NCBI GenBank assembly: GCA_963698085.1
Contig: OY969122.1
Coordinates: 992,001-1,056,000 of the forward strand
Source: VRUE01 sp963698085
Lineage (GTDB): Bacteria > Actinomycetota > Thermoleophilia > Solirubrobacterales > 70-9
Direction of reading: 5' to 3'
Length of the DNA stretch: 64,000 bases
Shown: positions 50,271-57,378 of the stretch, piece by piece
Layout: every line of letters starts with the position of its first letter
Position numbering within the stretch: position 1 is the stretch's first letter
The notes under the pieces: generated by a model
Database searches by the model: none
What the model was told of the DNA's origin: nothing
Seen by the model: the letters and a program-made list of their open reading frames with translations, nothing else
Position numbers and translations under genes: made by a program

Positions 50271-51473
50271 CTACGCTCCCGTCAGCGCCCAGGAGCCCCA
50301 GGCGTAGCCCTCGGTTTCCGCGGCCGTTTCGAATCCGATCAGCCCACCCGAGGTCCCGAGGATGGTTTTGGAGACCTGCGTCGTGCTCGGTCCGATTTCA
50401 AACTGGTAGATGCAGAGGAAGCCTGGGTTGGCTTTCGGTGCCGCCACCGTTCCCGGGCAGTTGAGCGGTTCAGCACCTTCCGATGCGACGTATTTGGTTT
50501 TGCTGCCCGCGAGTTTGGTCGCCGTCGGGATGGTGAAGGAGATCGGGGCTTTGGATTCCGTGGTGATGGACGGTTTGATCCTGCCGAAGGACCAGAATCC
50601 AGTCTCGGTTTCGCCGCTGCCGAGGGTGACCGGCAGGCCGCTGCCACCGCCGCCCGCTTCGCCGCATCCGACCGTGCCGTCTTCGTTGACTTTGGTCACC
50701 GCTTCGCCGACCGAGCATTCGCCGCTGACGCGCTGCTGGGTCGCGGTCGGGTCGATCGCGATCGTGCCGGTCGAGGTAATCGGGCCGCCGGTGAGGCCGA
50801 GGCCGGTGTTGACTTCGGTCACGTCCGGACCCGGCGTTCCGGTCGGGCCTTTGGCGCCGGTCGACCCGGTGGCGCCGGTCGCGCCGACGGGGCCCTGTGG
50901 GCCGGTGAGGCCGTCCGGGCCGGTCGAGCCGGTCGGGCCTTTGGCGCCGGTGCTGCCGCCGAAGCCGGTCGAGCCTTTGGCGCCGGTCGAGCCTTTCGCT
51001 CCGGTGCTCCCTTTGCTGCCGGTCGCACCTTTGGCGCCGGTTGCGCCTTTCGGTCCCTGAAGGCCGGTCGCGCCTTTCGGCCCGGTTGCACCTTTCAGCC
51101 CCGACGAGCCGGTGGCCCCTTTAGCCCCGGCGGAACCCGTCGCGCCTTTGGTGCCCGCTGCGCCGGTGGCGCCTTTTTTGCCCGTCGCGCCGGTTTTGCC
51201 CGTCGTGCCTTTGGCACCCGGGGAGCCGGTGTCGCCCTTATCGCCCTTAGGACCTGCTGGGCCCTGAGGGCCGGCCGGGCCTACAGGCCCCTGCGGTCCG
51301 CTTCCCGCCAGTTTCTTGGCGATCGCTTCGACCTGTTTCTTCTGCTTGCCGTTGAGACCGGTCTGTTTGGCGGAGGCGGTCGCGCTCAGCGCCAACGCCA
51401 GAGCGGTGACGAGCGCAATCGCCTTGATCGCGCCTGGAACGGCGAAACGGTTACGAAGCGGCGAGAACGTCAA
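50271..51473 (-). CDS. Secreted collagen-like protein (53 Gly-X-Y triplets)
   Basis: 400 residues from TTG 51473, which has AAGGAG about 9 nt upstream; the longer frame to 51593 begins within four bases of the predicted transcription start and lacks a ribosome-binding site. A signal peptide (IKAIALVTALALALSATASA) is followed by an uninterrupted Gly-X-Y run of 53 triplets (residues 59-217), rich in GAT, GAK and GST, with Pro mostly at the ends. The C-terminal about 180 residues are a globular domain containing GFWSFGRIKPSITTESKAPISF and four Cys. Such proteins form triple-helical surface fibres. First gene of a four-gene operon. Confidence 0.85.
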   Translation of the reverse strand: MTFSPLRNRFAVPGAIKAIALVTALALALSATASAKQTGLNGKQKKQVEAIAKKLAGSGPQGPVGPAGPQGPAGPKGDKGDTGSPGAKGTTGKTGATGKKGATGAAGTKGATGSAGAKGATGSSGLKGATGPKGATGLQGPKGATGAKGATGSKGSTGAKGSTGAKGSTGFGGSTGAKGPTGSTGPDGLTGPQGPVGATGATGSTGAKGPTGTPGPDVTEVNTGLGLTGGPITSTGTIAIDPTATQQRVSGECSVGEAVTKVNEDGTVGCGEAGGGGSGLPVTLGSGETETGFWSFGRIKPSITTESKAPISFTIPTATKLAGSKTKYVASEGAEPLNCPGTVAAPKANPGFLCIYQFEIGPSTTQVSKTILGTSGGLIGFETAAETEGYAWGSWALTGA

Positions 51474-51570
51474 AATCTCTTCTCCTTGTCCCGTGAGCCC
51501 CTCTGCCTGCCGCTTCCCTTGCGGCCCCTTGTGGCGGACTCGGTTATTGGTCCCTGTGTGTGATTTGAGG

Positions 51571-51588
51571 AACACGGACATCCGTGTT
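51571..51588. promoter_or_regulatory. Operator-like palindrome downstream of the collagen promoter
   Basis: AACACGGA and TCCGTGTT pair perfectly around a two-base centre. It lies about 15 nt after the -10 box, i.e. just beyond the expected start site. Its minus-strand sequence shares the 11-mer ACACGGATGTC with 51612-51622 read on the plus strand. Confidence 0.6.
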
Positions 51589-51603
51589 TTCAATCACGGC
51601 GCA

Positions 51604-51632
51604 ATTAAGACACACGGATGTCTGGATGTCAA
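51604..51632 (-). promoter_or_regulatory. Promoter of the collagen-like operon (TTGACA - 17 - CTTAAT)
   Basis: On the minus strand, a perfect -35 TTGACA at 51632-51627 is followed after exactly 17 nt by CTTAAT at 51609-51604. The start would be near 51597, giving a leader of about 124 nt before TTG 51473. The spacer carries a second copy of the operator-like 11-mer. Confidence 0.7.
51612..51622. promoter_or_regulatory. Second operator-like 11-mer ACACGGATGTC in the promoter spacer
   Basis: ACACGGATGTC at 51612-51622 lies between the -35 and -10 boxes and repeats the core of the palindrome at 51571-51588. A repressor bound to both would block the polymerase; the regulator at the operon end is a candidate. 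Confidence 0.55.
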
Positions 51633-51693
51633 GGTGATCTGAGCCTGCTCAGCGACATCGCCTCAGCCCGGTGAAGCTAGCCGCTGTCAGGGA

Positions 51694-51900
51694 CTAGGAC
51701 TCGCTGGACCGCCAGGCCTCGACTAGGTCGACCGGCGACAGCCGCACGTCGAGTGGGACCTGGGCGTCGAAGCCGGTCGAGCTGACCCCGACCAGCAGGG
51801 TGTCCTCGTCGGCCCCGGGCACGTCGTCCCGGCAACTCGCCAGCGCCAGTCCATCCGCGCGCGAGAACGGGGCCTCCCGGCGCCAACAGGATAGGTTTTG
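51694..51900 (-). pseudogene. Start-less coding remnant (C-terminal fragment)
   Basis: Between the stop of the RTX-like gene and TAG 51696-51694 there is an open frame with normal protein-like composition and no ATG/GTG start near its beginning. It reads ...REAPFSRADGLALASC, then DTLLVGVSSTGFDAQVPLDV and VDLVEAWRSSES. It looks like the tail of a longer protein. I do not recognise the family. Alternatively it is non-coding and open by chance. Confidence 0.35.
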
Positions 51901-51915
51901 TAAAGCTTTTGGGCC

Positions 51916-53685
51916 TTAACCGCTGTTGTTGAGGCCTGCGACGGGCTCGCCGACAACCACGTCGGTGCAGAGATCCGCGGATGGGTCGAACGAGTCGGTC
52001 AGGGCGCGGCCGGCGGGGGTGCCGCGCAGGATCGGCTCGGGGGGCGGTCCTTTCGCTTTCGGTTTGCGCGGGGGGCGGACGTAGGTGCCGTGGCCGCACT
52101 GGATGACGAAGTCGCGGACGCCGTCGCGGGCGTCGATGATGTCGTCGCCGCCGTTGCCGTAGAGCTCGTCCCGGCCGGGTTGGCCGAGCAGGGCGTTTTT
52201 GTTCTCGTCGCCGATCAGCACGTCGAAGTCGAAGGAGCCCTCCATGTCCTCGTTGGAGTCGTCGAGGCGGACCGGCTTGCAGCCGTCGTCCATCAGCACG
52301 TCGATCCAGGCTTTGTTCGCGGGGAAGGAGATGTAGAGGATGCCGGGGTGGGCCTGGGTCTCGGCGAAGGAGGCGTCGTCGCGGCCCTCGCCGCCGACGA
52401 TCGCGCCGCCGGCGCAACCGCCGCCGGCCGCGATCAGGTCGCCGTCGCCTTCGCCGTAGAGGAAGGTCGGACCGGGCAGGCCGCCGACGAGGCCGTCGGC
52501 GCCGTCGCCGCCGTAGAGCTTGTCGGCGCCCGGACCCGCCTCGAGCAGGTCGTCCTCGGGCCCGGCTTTGATCGTGTCGTTGCCGAACCCACCGGCGATG
52601 CGGACGATCGAGGCGGCCTCGAGCGAGCCTTCGACCCGAAAGCGGTCATCGCCGGGACCGAGATCGGCCATCAGCCAGCGGGCCGGGCCCTCGGCAGCGC
52701 AGAGGATCTGCTTGGGATCGCGGCCGACCCGCGAGCACCCCGGCCCGATCGCGACCCCTTTGGCGGCGCTGATGCCAAAGCTCTCCGTGGCGGCATCGAA
52801 GCCGACCGTGAACTCGTCGCTGCCCCCGCCGCCGACGATCTGCAACCCACCGCCCTCGCCTTTGGTGCGATCGAGCTGGACATAGGCGGAGGCTTTGGGA
52901 GGGGCCTCTCGGCCGCATGATGCGCCGCTGGGGAAACACGCGTCGCTGCCTTGCCCGCCGACCAGTTCGTCCTTCCCCCCACCGGCGCGCAGCGTGTCAT
53001 CCCCGGGTCCGCCGTTGATCCGGTTCGCGCTCGCCGTGCCGATCAGTTCGTCGCGGAAGGCCGAGCCTTCGAGATCCTCGAGCCGGAAGAGGCGATCGTG
53101 GCCGTCGCCGCGGGCCTTGTGCTGTGGCAGAGAGACCCAGACGCCGCTGCCCCTGCCGCCGGCGACCTTGGTCGCGAACGACGCGATGTCCCCCGCTCCG
53201 GGACCGCCGTCGATGCGGTCGTAGCCGTAGTCACCGTGGACGAGGTCGAACTCGCCGGGGCCGCCGTTGACCATGTCGATGCCGAGGTGGCCGGCGACCT
53301 CGTCGGCGTCGCCGGGGCCGCCCATCACCTTGTCGTCGCCGAGGTCGCCAATCACCCGATCCGTGCCAACGCCGCCGTCGACCTCGTCGTTGCCGCGACC
53401 GCCGTGGATCAGGTCATCGCCTCCGCCGCCGCAGACCAGATCGTTGCCGAGGCTGCTGAAGAGCTCGTCGTCACCCGGCCCACCCCAGATCACGTCGCGT
53501 TCGGGGGTCCCGTGCAGCACGTCATCGCCGTCGGTGCCGACGATCTCCGCCTGCCTGCCGTGGCAGCGCGGCGGCTCTTCCTCTTGGGCCGGCGCCGCGC
53601 CGACGAACACGGTCGCCGCCAACACCGCCGCGGCGGCTCCAAGTCCCCTGCCCATCGACTTCACCGCCTGAGCGTATCGACTCAT
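51916..53685 (-). CDS. Secreted RTX-like calcium-binding repeat protein
   Basis: 589 residues with a signal peptide (GLGAAAAVLAATVFVGAAPAQ). From residue about 45 runs a series of degenerate GGxGxDxx(x) nonapeptides: GGPGDDELF, GGGGDDLIH, GGRGNDEVD, GDLGDDKVM, GGPGDADEV, GGPGEFDLV, and after a break GGPGDDTLR, GGKDELVGG, GPEDDLLEAG and GGDGADGLV. These are typical Ca-binding beta-roll repeats. The end is Pro/Lys-rich (PPRKPKAKGPPPEP). There is no type I secretion signal system nearby; export should be by Sec. ATG 53655 is an alternative start. Confidence 0.82.
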   Translation of the reverse strand: MSRYAQAVKSMGRGLGAAAAVLAATVFVGAAPAQEEEPPRCHGRQAEIVGTDGDDVLHGTPERDVIWGGPGDDELFSSLGNDLVCGGGGDDLIHGGRGNDEVDGGVGTDRVIGDLGDDKVMGGPGDADEVAGHLGIDMVNGGPGEFDLVHGDYGYDRIDGGPGAGDIASFATKVAGGRGSGVWVSLPQHKARGDGHDRLFRLEDLEGSAFRDELIGTASANRINGGPGDDTLRAGGGKDELVGGQGSDACFPSGASCGREAPPKASAYVQLDRTKGEGGGLQIVGGGGSDEFTVGFDAATESFGISAAKGVAIGPGCSRVGRDPKQILCAAEGPARWLMADLGPGDDRFRVEGSLEAASIVRIAGGFGNDTIKAGPEDDLLEAGPGADKLYGGDGADGLVGGLPGPTFLYGEGDGDLIAAGGGCAGGAIVGGEGRDDASFAETQAHPGILYISFPANKAWIDVLMDDGCKPVRLDDSNEDMEGSFDFDVLIGDENKNALLGQPGRDELYGNGGDDIIDARDGVRDFVIQCGHGTYVRPPRKPKAKGPPPEPILRGTPAGRALTDSFDPSADLCTDVVVGEPVAGLNNSG

Positions 53686-53692
53686 TCCCAGG

Positions 53693-54609
53693 TCAGAATC
53701 GAAGCTGACGGCGCCTCTGCTCCAAGAGGGCCGCGACGCGCTCGATCACCTTGTGCGGTTCCCGGTCGAGCCGGGGCCCGGTGACTCGGATCATCTCAAT
53801 GCCCATCAGCTTCAGGTTCTCCTGGCGCAGGCGATCTTCCTCGAAGGCAGCACGCGTGCCGTGGGTCTCGTAGACGTCGAGTTCCACCGCAAAACGCTCC
53901 GCGCGCCAGTAGACGTCCAGCTCGTACCCGCACTCATTGAAGTTCATCGAGGGAGTTGCCAAGCCCGCACTCCTGACGAGATCGAGAAAGCGTCGCTCGA
54001 GACGGGAGCGGCTGAAGGCGGGGTCATCGCGGTAGATGGCGAGGGCGTGGCGCAATCGGCCCACTCCCGGATGACCACCGGCTCTCTGTAGAAGTGTGTC
54101 CACGCCGCGCAGGTCGAACAGGCGGAGCTCTTCGGCACGCTCAATCATGCGATCGAGGCGCGCGGCAGAGACGGAGGCTGAGAGGTCGAGGAGAGTCCGG
54201 GGCAGCGCCGTCACCCCAATGTCATCTAGCAGAGCACGGTCCTCGTGGGCCAGACGTGCGAAGTGAATGCGAATGCCGTCCTTGGCGTGCCGGCGCGTTG
54301 GGGTTGTGACGTTAAAGGTCCCGGTCGATTCCTGAGAAGACCCCAGAGCCAGGCCGCAGAGGTGTGACTGGCGACGGCATTAGCCCCGCATGCAAGAACG
54401 GCCGCAAGGCAGTGGCTGTGCCAGGTGAGGCTCCGGTGCCCTACCGCGTAGACCCCACGATGAAGGCGGTGTAGTCGCCCGGAGCGCACTGCGTACGAGA
54501 TCGCATCACGTGAGTAGCCAAGAGCTTGTAGCTGGCGCGTCGCGACCACGCCATGCTGCCGCGCCGCAAGCTCGGCCAGTGCCTGGTGCGTTCGCTCTTT
54601 GTCGGCCAT
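53693..54609 (-). pseudogene. Frameshifted AbiEi-antitoxin-like / DUF559 protein gene
   Basis: The 5' part (from ATG 54609) encodes HQALAELAARQHGVVATRQLQALGYSRDAISYAVRSGRLHRLHRGVYAVG, an AbiEi-type winged-helix antitoxin domain, then continues to WLWGLLRN and reaches TAG in the wrong frame. A shift near 54325-54332 restores TGTFNVTTPTRRHAKDGI, followed by VTALPRTLLDLS and a DUF559 (restriction-endonuclease-like) end: FNECGYELDVYWRAERFAVELDVYETHGTRAAFEEDRLRQENL. Intact relatives are one protein of about 300 residues. One insertion or deletion splits it; a sequencing error is possible. Confidence 0.72.
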
Positions 54610-54615
54610 AGCCCT

Positions 54616-54712
54616 ACAAAGTGCGAACGCACTCCTGACTCTCCCCCTTCCCCTACGGTCGCGAACGCTGCGTTCGCAGTTTGTGGCGCTGAGCTCGACA
54701 AACTGCGAACGC
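54616..54712. repeat. Cluster of GCGAACGC inverted and direct repeats
   Basis: ACAAAGTGCGAACGC (54616-54630) and ACAAACTGCGAACGC (54698-54712) differ at one base. The second pairs perfectly over 15 nt with GCGTTCGCAGTTTGT (54670-54684). Overlapping this is the 17-nt palindrome GCGAACGCTGCGTTCGC (54661-54677). The cluster separates the ALDH stop from the frameshifted DUF559 gene start; it could be operator, terminator or dispersed repeat. No T-run is present. Confidence 0.7.
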
Positions 54713-54733
54713 GGTGACCTGGGCGCAGCGACA

Positions 54734-56176
54734 CTATTCGAGGTTGATCATCACGTGCTTGATCTCGGTGTAGTCCTCTAGTGCATATATAGAGAGGTCC
54801 TTGCCGTAGCCGGATTCCTTGTAGCCGCCGTGGGGCATCTCAGCGGCAAGCGGGATGTGGTCGTTGATCCAGACGCAGCCGAATTCGAGCGCGTTGGCTA
54901 CGCGCATGGCGCGGCCGACGTCGCGGGTCCAGACTGAGGAGGCGAGCCCGTAGCGGGTGCCGTTTGCCCACTCGATCGCCTTCGCCTCGTCGGCGAACGG
55001 CTGCACGGTGATCACTGGGCCGAAGATCTCCTTTTGGATCATCTCGTCGCCTTGATCGAGCCCGGCGACGACGGCTGGCTCGAGGAAGTAGCCGGGCAGG
55101 TCGGGCTGGCTGCCGCCGGTGACGACCTCCGCGTTGCCGGGCTTGCGCTCGAGGAAGCCCTCGACCCGCTCGCGCTGTCGCTGGGAGTTGAGCGGGCCGA
55201 GGGTGGTGTCGGCGCTGAGGGTGTCGCCCAGCACCAAGCCTTTTGCCTCGCCGGCGAGGCCGTTGACGACGTCGTCATAGACGCCTTTGGCGGCGAGAAC
55301 ACGAGTCGCTGCCGTGCAGTCTTGGCCGGCGTTGTAGTAGCCGGTGCCGGCGATCGTCTCCATCGCGGTCGCCATGTCGACGTCGTCGAAGACGATCACC
55401 GGGGCCTTGCCGCCGAGCTCGAGGTGGACGCGCTTGAGCGTGTCGGCGGCCGCCTTGGCGATCCACTTGCCGGTCGGCGGTGAGCCGGTCAGGCAGATCA
55501 TCTCGACGTCCGGGTGGGTGACCAGCTCGGCCCCGGTCGGCTCGCCGTGACCGCCGATTACGTTGAGCACGCCTGGCGGCAACAGGTCGGCGCACCACTC
55601 GGCGAAGAGCAGCGTCGTCAGCGGCGTGGTCTCGGCCGGCTTCAAGACGACCGTGTTGCCGGCGCCGAGTGCCGGGCCGATCTTCCAGATCGCCATCATC
55701 AGCGGGTAGTTCCAGGGCGTGATCTGGCCGACGACGCCGATCGGCTCGCGGCGGATGAAGGAGGTGTGGCCTTCCATGTACTCCCCCGCCGCGCGCCCCT
55801 CGAGGCAGCGGGCGGCGCCGGCGAAGAAACGCAGCTGGTCGGCCATCACCGGGATTTCGTCCTCGAGCACGGCGCTGCGCGGCTTGCCGGCATCGGCTGC
55901 TTCCAGGTCGGCGATCTCCGCGCCGCGCTCCTCGATCATGTCGGCGATCCGCAAGAGCGCCCGCGCCCGTTCGCCCGGCGGCGTCGTCGCCCAGCCCTCG
56001 AAGGCAGCCTTGGCGGCGGCAACGGCAGCGTCGACGTCGGCTTTGGTCGAGAGCGGCGCCGAGGCGATCGCCGAGCCAGTCGCCGGGTTGACGACGTCCT
56101 CCATCCCCCCCTCGACCGGCTCCACAGCCTTCCCCCCGATGAAGTTCCTCAGCTTCGTCTTAGTTGCGGCAGCCAT
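54734..56176 (-). CDS. Aldehyde dehydrogenase, gamma-aminobutyraldehyde/betaine-aldehyde type
   Basis: 480 residues. Catalytic features of the NAD-dependent ALDH superfamily: FIRREPIGVVGQITPWNYPLMMAIWK, NTVVLKPAETTP, ICLTGSPPTGKWIA, the general base Glu in HLELGGKAPVIVF (near residue 252) and the nucleophile Cys in NAGQDCTAATRV (near residue 287). Sequence style and operon place (with a class III aminotransferase and polyamine transporter genes) favour 4-aminobutyraldehyde as substrate, giving GABA. ATG 56176 overlaps the alanine dehydrogenase stop by one base. Confidence 0.85.
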   Translation of the reverse strand: MAAATKTKLRNFIGGKAVEPVEGGMEDVVNPATGSAIASAPLSTKADVDAAVAAAKAAFEGWATTPPGERARALLRIADMIEERGAEIADLEAADAGKPRSAVLEDEIPVMADQLRFFAGAARCLEGRAAGEYMEGHTSFIRREPIGVVGQITPWNYPLMMAIWKIGPALGAGNTVVLKPAETTPLTTLLFAEWCADLLPPGVLNVIGGHGEPTGAELVTHPDVEMICLTGSPPTGKWIAKAAADTLKRVHLELGGKAPVIVFDDVDMATAMETIAGTGYYNAGQDCTAATRVLAAKGVYDDVVNGLAGEAKGLVLGDTLSADTTLGPLNSQRQRERVEGFLERKPGNAEVVTGGSQPDLPGYFLEPAVVAGLDQGDEMIQKEIFGPVITVQPFADEAKAIEWANGTRYGLASSVWTRDVGRAMRVANALEFGCVWINDHIPLAAEMPHGGYKESGYGKDLSIYALEDYTEIKHVMINLE

Positions 56177-57378
56177 CAGTCGCGCACCTCCACGTTTTGG
56201 CGCCGATGGGCCGAAAACGGGAGCCCGGCTCCCGTTTTCGGCCCATCGGCGGGTGGTTCTTCGATTTCGAGGGCTTGCTCGACCGCGACGCAGGGCATCC
56301 CCACCGCTTCGGCGACCGCCGGGTGGGTCACCTGGCCGGCCGCGACGTTGACCCCCAGCCGCAGACCCGGGTCGCGCCGGATCGCTCCCTCGACGCCACG
56401 GTCGGCGAGCGCGATCGCGTGGGGCAAGGTGGCGTTGGTGAGGGCGTGCGTGGCGGTGATCGGGACCGCGCCGGGCATGTTGGCGACGCAGTAGTGGGTG
56501 ATCCCGTCGACCTCGAAGGTCGGGTCGTGATGGGTGGTCGGGCGCGAGGTCTCGAAGCAGCCGCCCTGGTCGATCGCGACATCGACGAGCACCGCCCCGG
56601 GCTTCATCAGCGTCAGCTGCTCGCGCCGCACTACATAAGGGGCGCGGGCGCCGTGGACGAGGACGGCGCCGATCACGAGGTCCGCCTGCGGCAGCATCTC
56701 CTCGACCGCGAGCGTGGTCGAGTAGACCGTTGAGCAGGCGCCGGAGAAGGCGACGTCGAGCTCGCGCAGGCGGTCGACCGACTTGTCGAAGACGAATACG
56801 TCGGCCTGCATGCCGATCGCGATGGTGGCGGCGTTCATGCCGACGACGCCACCGCCGATCACCATCACGTTCGCCGCCGCCACGCCGGGCACGCCGCCGA
56901 GCAGGATGCCGCGCCCGCCGAGCGGCTTCTCCAACATGAAGGCGCCGGCCTGGGTGGCGATCTTGCCGGCGATCTCGCTCATCGGCGCCAAGAGCGGCAG
57001 CTGCCCGCGCTGATCCTCGACGGTCTCATAAGCGATACAGGTGGCGCCGGAGCCGCAGAGGCCGCGGGTCTGCTCGGGGTCGGGCGCGAGGTGCAGGTAG
57101 GTGAACAGCAGCTGGCCCCGCCGCAGCATCTCGATCTCGGCCGCCTGCGGCTCCTTCACCTTCAGGACCATCTCCGCCTCGCCGAATACGACGCTCGCAT
57201 CGGCGACGATGCGAGCGCCCTGCGACTCGAATTCGACGTCGGCGATCGCGCTGCCTTCGCCCGCCCCGGCCTCGATCAGGACCTCGTGGCGGTGCTCGAC
57301 CATCTCGCGCACGCCGGCCGGCGTGATCGCGACCCGGTACTCGTCGGGCTTGATCTCCCGGGGGACGCCGACGATCAC
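56176..57378 (-). CDS. ald: Alanine dehydrogenase with unusual C-terminal extension
   Basis: 400 residues from GTG 57378 (GTGA overlap with the regulator stop). VGVPREIKPDEYRVAITPAGV, LKVKEPQ, LFTYLHLAPD (catalytic His), MLEKPLGGRGILLGGVPG, the nucleotide motif VMVIGGGVVGMNAA (near residue 172) and PITATHALTNATLP mark NAD-dependent L-alanine dehydrogenase. The usual protein ends near MPCVAVEQAL. Here about 30 further residues, including ADGPKTGAGLPFSAHRR, are encoded by a 51-bp inverted repeat. The enzyme would regenerate pyruvate from alanine made by the aminotransferase of the same operon. Confidence 0.9.
   Translation of the reverse strand: MIVGVPREIKPDEYRVAITPAGVREMVEHRHEVLIEAGAGEGSAIADVEFESQGARIVADASVVFGEAEMVLKVKEPQAAEIEMLRRGQLLFTYLHLAPDPEQTRGLCGSGATCIAYETVEDQRGQLPLLAPMSEIAGKIATQAGAFMLEKPLGGRGILLGGVPGVAAANVMVIGGGVVGMNAATIAIGMQADVFVFDKSVDRLRELDVAFSGACSTVYSTTLAVEEMLPQADLVIGAVLVHGARAPYVVRREQLTLMKPGAVLVDVAIDQGGCFETSRPTTHHDPTFEVDGITHYCVANMPGAVPITATHALTNATLPHAIALADRGVEGAIRRDPGLRLGVNVAAGQVTHPAVAEAVGMPCVAVEQALEIEEPPADGPKTGAGLPFSAHRRQNVEVRD
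56201..56251. repeat. Perfect 51-bp inverted repeat inside the ald 3' end
   Basis: Two 25-nt arms, beginning CGCCGATGGGCCGAAAACGG and ending in its complement, flank one central base (56226) without mismatch. It is read as the C-terminal extension of alanine dehydrogenase and ends 25 nt before the downstream ALDH start. The sequence is unrelated to the palindromes at 13557 and 29916. Confidence 0.92.

Noticed and set aside
50810..51310. Regular short repeats resembling a CRISPR or tandem repeat
   Set aside because: The periodicity is 9 nt or its multiples and encodes Gly-X-Y triplets of the collagen-like protein; no spacers and no cas genes.
51473..51593. An upstream TTG start giving a 440-residue collagen-like protein
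   Set aside because: It begins within about four bases of the predicted transcription start, overlaps the operator palindrome and lacks a ribosome-binding site, while TTG 51473 has AAGGAG and is followed by a signal peptide.
51916..53685. RTX protein as a secreted toxin
   Set aside because: No type I secretion genes, activator acyltransferase or toxin domain are present; it has a Sec-type signal peptide and only repeats.
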